Shown: piece by piece, positions 6,562-14,469 of the stretch
How the letters are laid out: every line of letters begins with the position of its first letter
How positions within the stretch are numbered: position 1 is the stretch's first letter
DNA from: Vibrio tetraodonis
GTDB lineage: Bacteria; Pseudomonadota; Gammaproteobacteria; Enterobacterales; Vibrionaceae
Direction: 5' to 3'
Length of the DNA stretch: 60,545 nt
Assembly (NCBI RefSeq): GCF_003350295.1
Contig: NZ_QLYY01000028.1
Location: 1-60,545, forward strand
Program-made: the position numbers and the translations under genes
The notes under the pieces: generated by a model
What the model was told of the DNA's origin: nothing
Database searches by the model: none
What the model saw: the letters and a program-made list of their open reading frames with translations, nothing else

Positions 6562-7758
6562 ATGAAAAATACAAATAATTGTTGGTATTTATTATTTACA
6601 TTACTGTTCTTTTTTAGCGCTTCAACATACGCTGATTTACGTGTGGTGTCATTCAATATGAACGGGAGAACAGAGAAAATTCCAGACTTCAAAAAATTCT
6701 TAAGTGGCGAGGAGGTAGTTGTTCTACAGGAGGTTAATGACATTCAGAAGACTCGTGACCAATACTCTGACTACCCTTATGTATATACAACAACCAATTC
6801 AACAACGGCATCATCCTTTAACGTTAAAACAGCCAGCATCATGATTTTGTCTAAAGTCCCTTTTAAGTCGACCTACAGTGAACTGATACAAACGGATCCA
6901 GCAATGGATAAATGGGAACGCAATGCTCAGCATGTCGTCCTGAATATCGGCGACGGCAACACTTTAAATTTGTTCCACTATCACAATACGTTTAATTTTC
7001 ATAAGAATGGCAGCCAATGGGAGCGAACCGGAATGCGCAAGTTTGCTGCTTGGGTGAAAAACAGGCTCAATACTTCGGACTTTTCGAGTACAAGAAACGT
7101 GATTCTTGCAGGTGATTTTAATGTGTATCGCCATCATGCCGAACAGGAGCTTCCATCTTTAGAGTGTAAGAATGAATGGGTTGATTACGTCTGTTCTTCG
7201 ATTCAGGTTTTAGCTCAAGGTAACTATGATTCAGGAGAGCCGATTTCTGATCACAAAGCAGTATGGGCAACATTAGATACAACCATAAATATTCCCAATG
7301 CAATAGGACCTAAAGTTCGTATTTTCAATAAGTATCAAGGAGAATATCTATACGCAGCCGACTTTTCACCTTTTGATGCCGATCGTCGCCGTGTATTCAC
7401 CTGGATTCTGGGCACACCTGTCACAAGTGGAGAATGGCGGTTAGAAGATATCGGGAATGGAACGGTCCGCCTATTTAACATTCATCAACAGGAATACCTC
7501 TACGCCGCTGACTTCGCACCTTATGATCAAGACAGAAGACGAGTATTCACATGGCGACCAGGTCATGCACCCGTTCAAGGTCAATGGAAAATTGAAAACA
7601 TAGCCAATGGTGAGGTACGTATTTTAAACACCCATCAAAATGAATACTTGTACGCTGCTGATTTCCAACCTTTCGATAGAGACCGACGCAGAGTGTTTAC
7701 GTGGCGTCCCGGTACACCAGTGAACCAAGGCGCTTGGATCATTGAATACATAAATTAG
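6562..7758 (+). CDS. Secreted DNase I-fold hydrolase with C-terminal three-repeat (beta-trefoil-like) domain
   Basis: The 398-residue product has a signal peptide (1-24, cut before DLRVVS), an endonuclease/exonuclease/phosphatase (EEP) domain (25-240) and three ~50-residue repeats (252-301, 302-351, 352-398). The EEP residues are all present: N32 (VSFNMNG), E57 (VVLQEV), H139/H141 (LFHYHN), D185 and N187 (AGDFN), D208 (WVDYV), D230 and H231 (SDHKAVW). The family includes DNase I, CdtB and bacterial sphingomyelinases. Each repeat holds EYLYAADF...DRRRVFTW and ends in a Trp-containing strand; three such units equal one beta-trefoil, a lectin-type fold. So this looks like a secreted nuclease or phosphodiesterase with its own binding module. 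I prefer ATG 6562 (GGAG upstream) over GTG 6544. The TAG stop lies at the border of a MITE. Confidence 0.85.
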   Translation: MKNTNNCWYLLFTLLFFFSASTYADLRVVSFNMNGRTEKIPDFKKFLSGEEVVVLQEVNDIQKTRDQYSDYPYVYTTTNSTTASSFNVKTASIMILSKVPFKSTYSELIQTDPAMDKWERNAQHVVLNIGDGNTLNLFHYHNTFNFHKNGSQWERTGMRKFAAWVKNRLNTSDFSSTRNVILAGDFNVYRHHAEQELPSLECKNEWVDYVCSSIQVLAQGNYDSGEPISDHKAVWATLDTTINIPNAIGPKVRIFNKYQGEYLYAADFSPFDADRRRVFTWILGTPVTSGEWRLEDIGNGTVRLFNIHQQEYLYAADFAPYDQDRRRVFTWRPGHAPVQGQWKIENIANGEVRILNTHQNEYLYAADFQPFDRDRRRVFTWRPGTPVNQGAWIIEYIN

Positions 7759-7833
7759 GGGCTGTTGACCTTGCGCCGCGATTAAAAGGCATAGAACTTG
7801 GACAAAATTTAACTATGAAGGGTCAACAGACCC
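7758..7833. mobile_element. 76-bp MITE-like element
   Basis: GGGGCTGTTGACCTT on the left and, on the other strand, GGGTCTGTTGACCCTT on the right form terminal inverted repeats, flanked on both sides by TA. The ends resemble those of the 360-bp IS5-type relic at 4732-5091 (shared core TGTTGA-Y-CTT). It has no coding capacity. Its first base completes the TAG stop of the preceding gene. Confidence 0.65.
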
Positions 7834-7865
7834 TAAAGAGATTAATCTTTTCAGCAATAAGATTG

Positions 7866-7894
7866 AAAAAAGCCCTCAAGCATAGCTTGAGGGC
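7866..7894 (-). terminator. Rho-independent terminator of lafA
   Basis: GCCCTCAAGC (7872-7881), three-base loop, GCTTGAGGGC (7885-7894); on the minus strand the perfect 10-bp stem is followed by TTTTTT. It lies about 85 bp beyond the lafA stop. Confidence 0.9.
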
Positions 7895-7979
7895 AAAGTT
7901 ACCTGAGGCATTCAACGGGTATGATAGAATGCGGAGTAACAAGTTTACGGAGTAAATATTAGAAGGGTATGGATGTCTA

Positions 7980-8807
7980 TTAACGAAGTAGAGACATTGC
8001 CATTCCAGGTAGCTGATTAGTTTGAGAAAGTACTGTTGTACCTGCTTGCATCAGCATCTGGTTCTTCGTCATGTTAGAAGACTCAACAGCAAAGTCTGCA
8101 TCAGTAATACGACCTTTCGCCGCTGCTGTGTTTTCAGAGATATTTGCTAGGTTGTTAATTGTGTGCTCAAGGCGGTTGATATTGGCACCTAGTGATGAAC
8201 GCACAGTGTTGATTTGGTCGAATAAACCATCAACAGTGGCGATTTGAGCGTTAGAGTCAGCATTAGAAGTAAGGTCACCAGTTGAAGTAAAGTCGATGCC
8301 GCCTAGTGCAGCAGATACATCAACGGTGAGCTTCTCACTACCCGATGCGCCGATTTGGAAATCAATTGCTCCAGCGAGTTTACCACCAGTTAGTAGCTTT
8401 TGACCTGCGCCGTAGGTCGTTTCTCCCATAATACGTACAGCTTCTTTTTCAAGCTCTTGGTACTCTGCGTTTAGTGCAGCAAGCTCAGTGGTACCGTTTG
8501 TGCCGTTCGCACCTTGAGTTGCAAGATCTTTCATGCGGTATGCAATGTTAGTCAACTCTTCTAGAGCACCATCTGCAGTTTGAAGCATAGAAATGGCATC
8601 TTGAGAGTTACGCATAGCAACAGACATACCACGAGTTTGCGCTTCAAGTTTGTTAGCGATAGTTAGGCCAGCTGCATCGTCAGATGCAGAGTTAATACGC
8701 ATACCTGTACTTAGGCGCTCCATCGCAGTTGTCAATAGGTCGTTTGTGCTGCTTAGCGTGTTTTGCGTAACAAGTGATGCGTAGTTAGTGTGCATTGATA
8801 AAGCCAT
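7980..8807 (-). CDS. lafA: Lateral flagellin LafA
   Basis: The 275-residue product is a short flagellin of the lateral (swarming) filament. The conserved D0/D1 ends are clear: MALSMHTNYASLVTQNTL..., then ERLSTGMRINSASDDAAGL at the N-terminus and NQMLMQAGTTVLSQTNQLPG near the C-terminus; the variable centre is small, as in lateral flagellins (polar Vibrio flagellins are near 375 residues). I start at ATG 8807, which has AAGGAGACC just upstream; longer starts to a TTG lack support. It has its own terminator and sits on the minus strand downstream of the export genes. In Vibrio parahaemolyticus lafA needs the lateral sigma28, but I could not find a convincing sigma28 promoter here. The filament cap and chaperone genes are not nearby. 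Confidence 0.92.
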   Translation of the reverse strand: MALSMHTNYASLVTQNTLSSTNDLLTTAMERLSTGMRINSASDDAAGLTIANKLEAQTRGMSVAMRNSQDAISMLQTADGALEELTNIAYRMKDLATQGANGTNGTTELAALNAEYQELEKEAVRIMGETTYGAGQKLLTGGKLAGAIDFQIGASGSEKLTVDVSAALGGIDFTSTGDLTSNADSNAQIATVDGLFDQINTVRSSLGANINRLEHTINNLANISENTAAAKGRITDADFAVESSNMTKNQMLMQAGTTVLSQTNQLPGMAMSLLR

Positions 8808-9051
8808 CTTGGTCTCCTTGGTTGGTAACAATACTCAGATGTTGGCTTCAGGATTTCCCCTGGTCACTAACAAGAGGCGGACGCTGCTTGTTTGAAATTA
8901 ATAAAAAATTTAACTTTCGATTAAAATTGATGATTATTAGACGTTTTTAGTGATATTCATTCCATTAACTGGCCTGTTTGGACCAATTAATGGAGATTGA
9001 GATTCGATAGATTAGCTCGATTACCCTAAGTTTCCGACAATATTAATTTGC

Positions 9052-11112
9052 TTAGTTTCGGGAATTTCGTTGTAAGATAAAACAGCTAAACCTGCTGAAA
9101 AAGTACGAGCATATCTGGCAAGTAATGGGCGAAGCTGCGGCATGACAAGTAAAATAGGTGCTAGCCCTTGCTTGTTTAAGCTGCTGCTTAATCAAAGGCA
9201 AGTTTTGCTGAAATTGCCCAAGAATATTGGGCTCTACCGGAAAGCTATCTAGATTCACACTACCATTAGACTGTGCTTGCTGGAGCGACGTCATCAGCAT
9301 CTGTTCTAATTCATCAGATAAGGTGTAGACTTTTAGCTCATCGTTGTTTCCGGCGATGAGACTAACCAAAGTTCGCCTTAATGCACAGCGAACATCGGCA
9401 GCCAGTAATATTGGGTCCTTTGTCTTTTCTGATGACTCAAGCATAGTGTTGGCTATGGTTCTAATGTCTTGCAGAGGCACTTGGTCAAGCAGTAACTGAC
9501 GAAATACTTTTAGCTGCTGAGCTGGATTTAATGCTGCCCCTAAAGCTTCAGCTAGTTTGGGGGCTTGTTGGGTGAGCCTTTGTATCATGGCATCAACATC
9601 GTCGTGATTAAATAGCTCTGAGAGATGAGTTTTAATGACTTTACTTATATGAGTTGCGATGACGGTTGCATCATCAACGACTTGATAACCCATATTTAGT
9701 GCTTTGGCTTTATCACTGTTCTCTATCCACACCGCAGGTAGTTGATAGGCGGGATCGCTGCCAAGAATTCCATCCACTTCACCATAGGTTTCTCCAACGG
9801 CAATCGCCATTAAGCGTTGAGGCTCAATCAAACCATGTTCAATCACTTCTCCATTTAGGGCTATCGTGTATTGATTTGGCTTAAGGCTTAGATTGTCACG
9901 GATACGAACTTCAGGCAGTAAAAAGCCAACTTGCTCTGAAAGGTTACGTCTCACACCTCTTATTCTTTGGGTGAGTGGTGCGCCTTGCTCTTTGTTAACT
10001 AAGTGAACCAAACGATAGCCAAGCGAGAGAGAAAGTGTGTGTACGTGCGGAATATCCTCCCAACTCAGCGGTGTTTCGTCTTGCTGCATCGCTTGGGTCA
10101 TGACTTCAACTTGCTCAAGCTCGGGATCGTAAAAAGCAGTTTTGTTTTGTCGCCAACCTGCAAAAGCTAATGCCGCCGCGAAGCTAAAGAAAGCAAGGTG
10201 CGGCATGCCTGGTACCATGCCAATAATCAGCATTACTGCCGCGACCGTAAACAGGGTTTTAGGAGAGGCTAGCAATTGTTTTTGCATAGTGTCTGATAGC
10301 GCGTTATCACTATCGTTAATGCGAGTCACTATGATTGCAGCAGCGGTTGCAAGCAACAGCGAGGGAATTTGCGCGACCAGTCCGTCACCAATCGTCAGTA
10401 GAGCGTAGGTTTTAAAAGCCTCAGAGGCGGCAAGCCCATGCTCAAAAACCCCAATACTGATACCGCCAATAATATTGATGAACAAGATCAATAGACCAGC
10501 AACGGCGTCACCCCTTACAAATTTAGATGCACCGTCCATAGAACCATGAAAATCGGCTTCATTGGCGACTTCTTGTCGGCGCCGACGAGCGCCTTGTTGA
10601 TCAATCAGTCCTGCATTGAGATCCGCATCTATCGCCATTTGTTTGCCAGGTAAGGCATCAAGCGTAAAGCGGGCCGACACTTCTGAAATGCGCTCTCCCC
10701 CCTTGGTAATAACAACAAAGTTAATGATCATCAAAATGACAAAAATAACCATACCCACCACGTAATTACCGCCAATGACGACTTCACCAAAAGCCTGAAT
10801 GACCTTACCAGCAGCATCACCGCCATTATGACCTTCCAGCAATACCACACGAGTAGACGCAACGTTGAGGGTGAGCCTGAGTAGCGTAGCGATAAGCAAA
10901 ATAGTTGGGAAAATTGAAAAGTCTAACGGTCGCTTAGCTGTCGTGCTTACTAGTAAAACCAAAATGGCGAGCACTATGTTAAAGGTAAATAGTGCATCAA
11001 GTAACAATGGTGGAAGGGGGAGGATAACCATCGCCAATATCATGAGTAAGACCAGCGGTATACCGACATAGCCTTTGGTGGAGTTTTGTATCTGTGCTAT
11101 CCGATTGAGCAT
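9052..11112 (-). CDS. flhA: Lateral flagellar export gate protein FlhA, frameshifted near its C-terminus
   Basis: As it stands the frame gives 686 residues. The N-terminal half holds about eight membrane helices and the FHIPEP signature (RFTLDALPGKQMAIDADLNA), the C-terminal half the cytoplasmic substrate-docking ring. FlhA is the major export-gate component of the flagellar type III apparatus. Up to ...LPLIKQQLKQA the sequence is normal; then it reads RASTYFTCHAAASPIT. Dropping one base at about 9168 restores the family ending GLAPILLVMPQLRPLLARY ... EIPETKQINIVGNLG with a stop at 9021-9023. So the true gene spans 9021-11112 with a +1-base error or mutation affecting about the last 50 residues, part of the FlhA C-terminal domain. 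It is the last gene of fliMNPQR-flhBA. Confidence 0.9.
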   Translation of the reverse strand: MLNRIAQIQNSTKGYVGIPLVLLMILAMVILPLPPLLLDALFTFNIVLAILVLLVSTTAKRPLDFSIFPTILLIATLLRLTLNVASTRVVLLEGHNGGDAAGKVIQAFGEVVIGGNYVVGMVIFVILMIINFVVITKGGERISEVSARFTLDALPGKQMAIDADLNAGLIDQQGARRRRQEVANEADFHGSMDGASKFVRGDAVAGLLILFINIIGGISIGVFEHGLAASEAFKTYALLTIGDGLVAQIPSLLLATAAAIIVTRINDSDNALSDTMQKQLLASPKTLFTVAAVMLIIGMVPGMPHLAFFSFAAALAFAGWRQNKTAFYDPELEQVEVMTQAMQQDETPLSWEDIPHVHTLSLSLGYRLVHLVNKEQGAPLTQRIRGVRRNLSEQVGFLLPEVRIRDNLSLKPNQYTIALNGEVIEHGLIEPQRLMAIAVGETYGEVDGILGSDPAYQLPAVWIENSDKAKALNMGYQVVDDATVIATHISKVIKTHLSELFNHDDVDAMIQRLTQQAPKLAEALGAALNPAQQLKVFRQLLLDQVPLQDIRTIANTMLESSEKTKDPILLAADVRCALRRTLVSLIAGNNDELKVYTLSDELEQMLMTSLQQAQSNGSVNLDSFPVEPNILGQFQQNLPLIKQQLKQARASTYFTCHAAASPITCQICSYFFSRFSCFILQRNSRN

Positions 11113-11143
11113 GAGCGGGTGTCCTTGGGTTAATAACGGATGA

Positions 11144-12271
11144 TTAATGTTGTAAGTGCTTAGGAATTGCTAAATGAGGTAAAGGCATTGGCTTTTCACC
11201 TTTGCCAGTTTTGAATGCTTTTAGTTGCATCACGTAAGTAAGAATATGAGCAATAGCGACGTATAACTGACTTGGTATCGCTTGTTCTATCGCTGTGGTG
11301 TGGTAAATGGCACGGGTCAGGGGCGGAGTATTGATGATTTCAACCTGGTTATCGCGCGCAACCCTTTGAATGTGCAATGCTGTTTCATCGATACCTTTTG
11401 CTACAACGAAGGGCGCATCTGAGCGGCTTAAATCATATTTGATCGCAACAGCATAATGAGTAGGGTTAGTGATCACGACATCAGCATCTGGCACCATTTT
11501 ATTAATCTTACGGCGAGCAAATTGCTGTTGAATTTGACGGATGCGCTGCTTGACTTCAGGTCGACCTTCGTTGTTTTTAAACTCTTCTTTTAGTTCTTGT
11601 TTTGTCATTTTGAGCTCTTTCCCATGCTCCCACTTTTGGTAAGGAATATCGAACACACCAAATATGAGAAGAGCGAGTCCCATCAGTAATAGGCCGTCGA
11701 ACAAGATTTGCATGACATTTATGACTCCTTGTGTAAGAGGCAGTCTTTGCATACCTAGCAGAGGTTGAAGGTGATTGCTCAAATAGGCATAAAGAATGGA
11801 GAAAATAACCAAAACTTTAATAAATGACTTGATAAGCTCAACCAAGGAACGGCTCGAAAACATTCTTTTGATACCCGTAACAGGGTTCAACTTACTCAGT
11901 TTTGGTAGCGTATTGGCCATTCGAAACATCCAGCCCCCAAGCACCATAGTGCTGGCTAATGTCACTAAAATAATGACGACAAACAAGGGTAGGAGCAAAG
12001 TAATGATCACGCCGAGGCTATGTCCAAGTTGCTCGATCATTTGCATTGGATTTTCTAGATCTTGCCTTGTCAGGGACATATTAAAACGAAAGATCCCGGC
12101 GATATTGTTCCAGATAACGGAGACTTGACTATCAAAGTACACAGCAACCACCAGAAATAGCGCGGCGGTCGTAAACTCTTTCGCTCTAGGAACTTGGCCT
12201 TGTTCACGCGCTTTTTTAATCTTTTGTGGTGAGGCTTTTTCCGTTTTATCTTGAGAAGAAGATTCGCTCAT
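11144..12271 (-). CDS. flhB: Lateral flagellar export protein FlhB
   Basis: The 375-residue product is the export-switch protein of the flagellar type III secretion gate. Four hydrophobic segments in the N-terminal half are followed by a cytoplasmic domain containing the autocleavage motif NPTH (about residue 265, in VVITNPTHYAVAIKYD); cleavage between N and P changes specificity from hook/rod to filament proteins. Length is normal (E. coli 382). It overlaps fliR by 4 bp (ATGA) and precedes flhA by 31 bp, so it is expressed in the fliM-to-flhA operon. It is assigned to the lateral set by its neighbours lafA and lafK. Confidence 0.93.
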   Translation of the reverse strand: MSESSSQDKTEKASPQKIKKAREQGQVPRAKEFTTAALFLVVAVYFDSQVSVIWNNIAGIFRFNMSLTRQDLENPMQMIEQLGHSLGVIITLLLPLFVVIILVTLASTMVLGGWMFRMANTLPKLSKLNPVTGIKRMFSSRSLVELIKSFIKVLVIFSILYAYLSNHLQPLLGMQRLPLTQGVINVMQILFDGLLLMGLALLIFGVFDIPYQKWEHGKELKMTKQELKEEFKNNEGRPEVKQRIRQIQQQFARRKINKMVPDADVVITNPTHYAVAIKYDLSRSDAPFVVAKGIDETALHIQRVARDNQVEIINTPPLTRAIYHTTAIEQAIPSQLYVAIAHILTYVMQLKAFKTGKGEKPMPLPHLAIPKHLQH

Positions 12272-13044
12272 CCGCCCCCCGTCATATATTGGTTTAGGAA
12301 TCTCAGCGTATCGTTGACTAATATGGTGTAACGACTTGGCACGCCAGAAATTGAAATTAAGACGCTGAACAAACCCAACAGCATAGTCATAGGAAAACCG
12401 AGAGCATAGACGTTAAGGGAAGGCGCGGCTCTGTTCATGACGCCGAAGCTGATGTTTGCCAGTAACATGGAAACAATCGCAGGGAGAGCGAGTGCGAGTG
12501 CTGAAGCAAACATCCACCCAAAAATGTTGATCACCCCTTTGAGTGAGGCAGAGGTTAGCCCAGAGCCGACGGGCCATAAGGTGAAACTCTGGATAAGAAC
12601 ATCAATAACAATAAGGTGCCCTTCTAGAGACAGAAACAACAAGGTACTGAAGATCAGAAATAAACGACCGAGAATGGCGACCGACATACCGTTAACAGGA
12701 TCGTTCATAATGGCCATGCCCAGCCCCATTTGCATTGAAATAGTTTGGCCTAGAGTGGTGAAAATACTAAAGAGTAAATGGAGAATTAGACCAAAGAACA
12801 GGCCCCAAATTGCTTGCTCAAAAGCCAAATAAAGCGATGTGAATGAAAAAAGGTCAACTGCAGGCATTGCAGGCATTAGAGGGGCTGCAACCACCACAAT
12901 CGATAGCGCTAATAGGCTGCGAACCCAGACAGGTATCAAAGCATCACCAAAGAAGGGCATTGAGATAAACACTGTACCCACTCGAAAGAATGGCCACCAA
13001 AATTGGCCAATCATGCGTGAAATGTCTGCAAAGGTAATATCCAT
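12268..13044 (-). CDS. fliR: Lateral flagellar export gate protein FliR
   Basis: The 258-residue, highly hydrophobic protein (about six membrane helices) matches FliR in length and in features such as PVWVRSLLALSIVVVAAPLM and NDPVNGMSVAILGRLFLIF. FliR packs with FliP and FliQ to form the helical core of the export gate at the inner membrane. Its ATG is the last base pair step of the fliQ stop (one-base overlap with 13044), and it overlaps flhB downstream by 4 bp; both indicate a tightly coupled operon. Confidence 0.92.
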   Translation of the reverse strand: MDITFADISRMIGQFWWPFFRVGTVFISMPFFGDALIPVWVRSLLALSIVVVAAPLMPAMPAVDLFSFTSLYLAFEQAIWGLFFGLILHLLFSIFTTLGQTISMQMGLGMAIMNDPVNGMSVAILGRLFLIFSTLLFLSLEGHLIVIDVLIQSFTLWPVGSGLTSASLKGVINIFGWMFASALALALPAIVSMLLANISFGVMNRAAPSLNVYALGFPMTMLLGLFSVLISISGVPSRYTILVNDTLRFLNQYMTGGG

Positions 13045-13313
13045 TAGCCGATCATTCCTGGAATGTTATGGAACAAGTAATCAAATAGCTCCATGATTTT
13101 TCTGAGCATCCAGTGACCTGCGAATATCACCATAAGCAGAGTGACAAGCAAGCGTGGTAAAAAGCTCAGGGTTTGCTCGTTGATTTGTGTGGCAGCCTGA
13201 AAAATAGCAATACCCAGTCCGACAATCAGCCCAGGTAAAACTAATACCGCAACCATTAAGATGATTAACCATACTGCGTTGGAGAACAGAGTAACCGTCA
13301 TTTCTGGTGTCAT
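13044..13313 (-). CDS. fliQ: Lateral flagellar export gate protein FliQ
   Basis: The 89-residue protein has two hydrophobic helices (about 10-40 and 55-75) and the family signature QINEQTLSFLPRLL in the loop. Length equals that of E. coli FliQ (89). It is a gate subunit present in several copies around FliP/FliR. Order fliP-fliQ-fliR with tiny spacings is universal in flagellar export clusters. Confidence 0.92.
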   Translation of the reverse strand: MTPEMTVTLFSNAVWLIILMVAVLVLPGLIVGLGIAIFQAATQINEQTLSFLPRLLVTLLMVIFAGHWMLRKIMELFDYLFHNIPGMIG

Positions 13314-13325
13314 GATATCTCCTTG

Positions 13326-14084
13326 CTATCCAAAACTGGCCGATAGGGTACCCACTGTCATGGCCCATCCGTCGACTAAGACAAAAACAACCAGTTTAAA
13401 GGGTAAAGAAATAATCAGTGGTGACAGCATCATCATCCCCATCGCCATTAGAACGCTCGCCACAACCAGATCTATGATTAAGAAAGGAATAAACAGCATG
13501 AAGCCAATTTGGAACGCAGTTTTGAGTTCACTAATCACAAAGGCTGGAAGAATGATAGCCAGTGAAATGTCCTCAACTTGTGAGTCTAAGGGCTCATTAG
13601 CGATGCGCATCATTTGCTCTAACGAGTTTTGCTGAGTTTGAGCCAGCATGAAGTGTCTAACGGGCTTTTCTGCTATCGAAAAGGCTTCTACTAAAGTGAT
13701 GTCACCTTTATCGTACGGTTGGAAAGCATTTTGGTAGATATCGGTCCAAACAGGTCGCATGATCAGCAAAGAAAGTGCCAGAGCAATACCCACCAACACC
13801 CTATTGGGAGGACTCTGCTGTAGGCCAAGTGCCTGACGAAGAATGGCCAGTACGACGATTATGCGCGTGAAGCTGGTGGCCATAAGAATAAAAGCAGGCA
13901 GAAAACTTAGCGCAGTCATCAAAAGCAGAATTTGCAATTTAACGCTGTATTCTTGCTGTGATGTACCATCTGTAACAGAGAGGATGGTTAAGCCAGATTC
14001 ACTGGCAGCACAAGGGAAACCAATGAAGAGAATTAACCAACCAATACGCGCTATCCACCTCATCAAAGAAGAAGATTTAGTCAT
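13326..14084 (-). CDS. fliP: Lateral flagellar export gate protein FliP
   Basis: The 252-residue product has a cleavable signal peptide (about 1-26, ending GFPCAAS), then four membrane helices, with the family motifs SFTRIIVVLAILRQALGLQ (about 88-106) and FLIIDLVVASVLMAMGMMM (about 200-220). FliP pentamers form the centre of the export gate. The length matches the family (245-255). It lies 14 bp downstream of fliN and 12 bp upstream of fliQ. Its usual small partner FliO is not found between fliN and fliP. Confidence 0.93.
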   Translation of the reverse strand: MTKSSSLMRWIARIGWLILFIGFPCAASESGLTILSVTDGTSQQEYSVKLQILLLMTALSFLPAFILMATSFTRIIVVLAILRQALGLQQSPPNRVLVGIALALSLLIMRPVWTDIYQNAFQPYDKGDITLVEAFSIAEKPVRHFMLAQTQQNSLEQMMRIANEPLDSQVEDISLAIILPAFVISELKTAFQIGFMLFIPFLIIDLVVASVLMAMGMMMLSPLIISLPFKLVVFVLVDGWAMTVGTLSASFG

Positions 14085-14098
14085 TTTTGTCTTAGCCT

Positions 14099-14467
14099 TT
14101 ACTGAATCGCAGAGGCAAGAGCTGAATCGACAACATCAATAAGTCTTAGGCCATATTTTTCGTTGACCACCACCACTTCAGCATGTCCCATTAATGAACC
14201 ATTGACTTTGACATCAAGCGGTTCTCCATTGAGTTTATCAAGTTCAATAACGCTTCCTGAGCCTGCTTTCATCAGCTCGCCAAGAGCAATATCTTTACTG
14301 GCGACCTCTAATGTGACGGTAACAGGGATGTTTTTGAAAAAACTTAAGTCACGTTCTGGAGTGTGAGAGGTGAAATCTAAGTCTTCGTTAGGTGTTTCCT
14401 CTAGTTGAAAATCGTCGAAGTCTAATTCATCGGTATTAAAAGCTGGGATATCCGTTGACTCGCTCAT
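14099..14467 (-). CDS. fliN: Lateral flagellar C-ring protein FliN
   Basis: The 122-residue protein has an acidic, disordered N-terminus (about 1-45) and a C-terminal SpoA domain: IPVTVTLEVASKDIALGELM, then GSVIELDKLNGEPLDVKVNG and GHAEVVVVNEKYGLRLIDVV. FliN forms the base of the switch complex with FliM and FliG and also receives export chaperone/ATPase complexes. It starts 2 bp after the fliM stop. Size is close to E. coli FliN (137). Confidence 0.93.
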   Translation of the reverse strand: MSESTDIPAFNTDELDFDDFQLEETPNEDLDFTSHTPERDLSFFKNIPVTVTLEVASKDIALGELMKAGSGSVIELDKLNGEPLDVKVNGSLMGHAEVVVVNEKYGLRLIDVVDSALASAIQ

Positions 14468-14469
14468 TA

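Noticed and set aside
9160..9172. Programmed frameshift in flhA
   Set aside because: No slippery heptamer or long homopolymer at the site; FlhA proteins are not known to use recoding.
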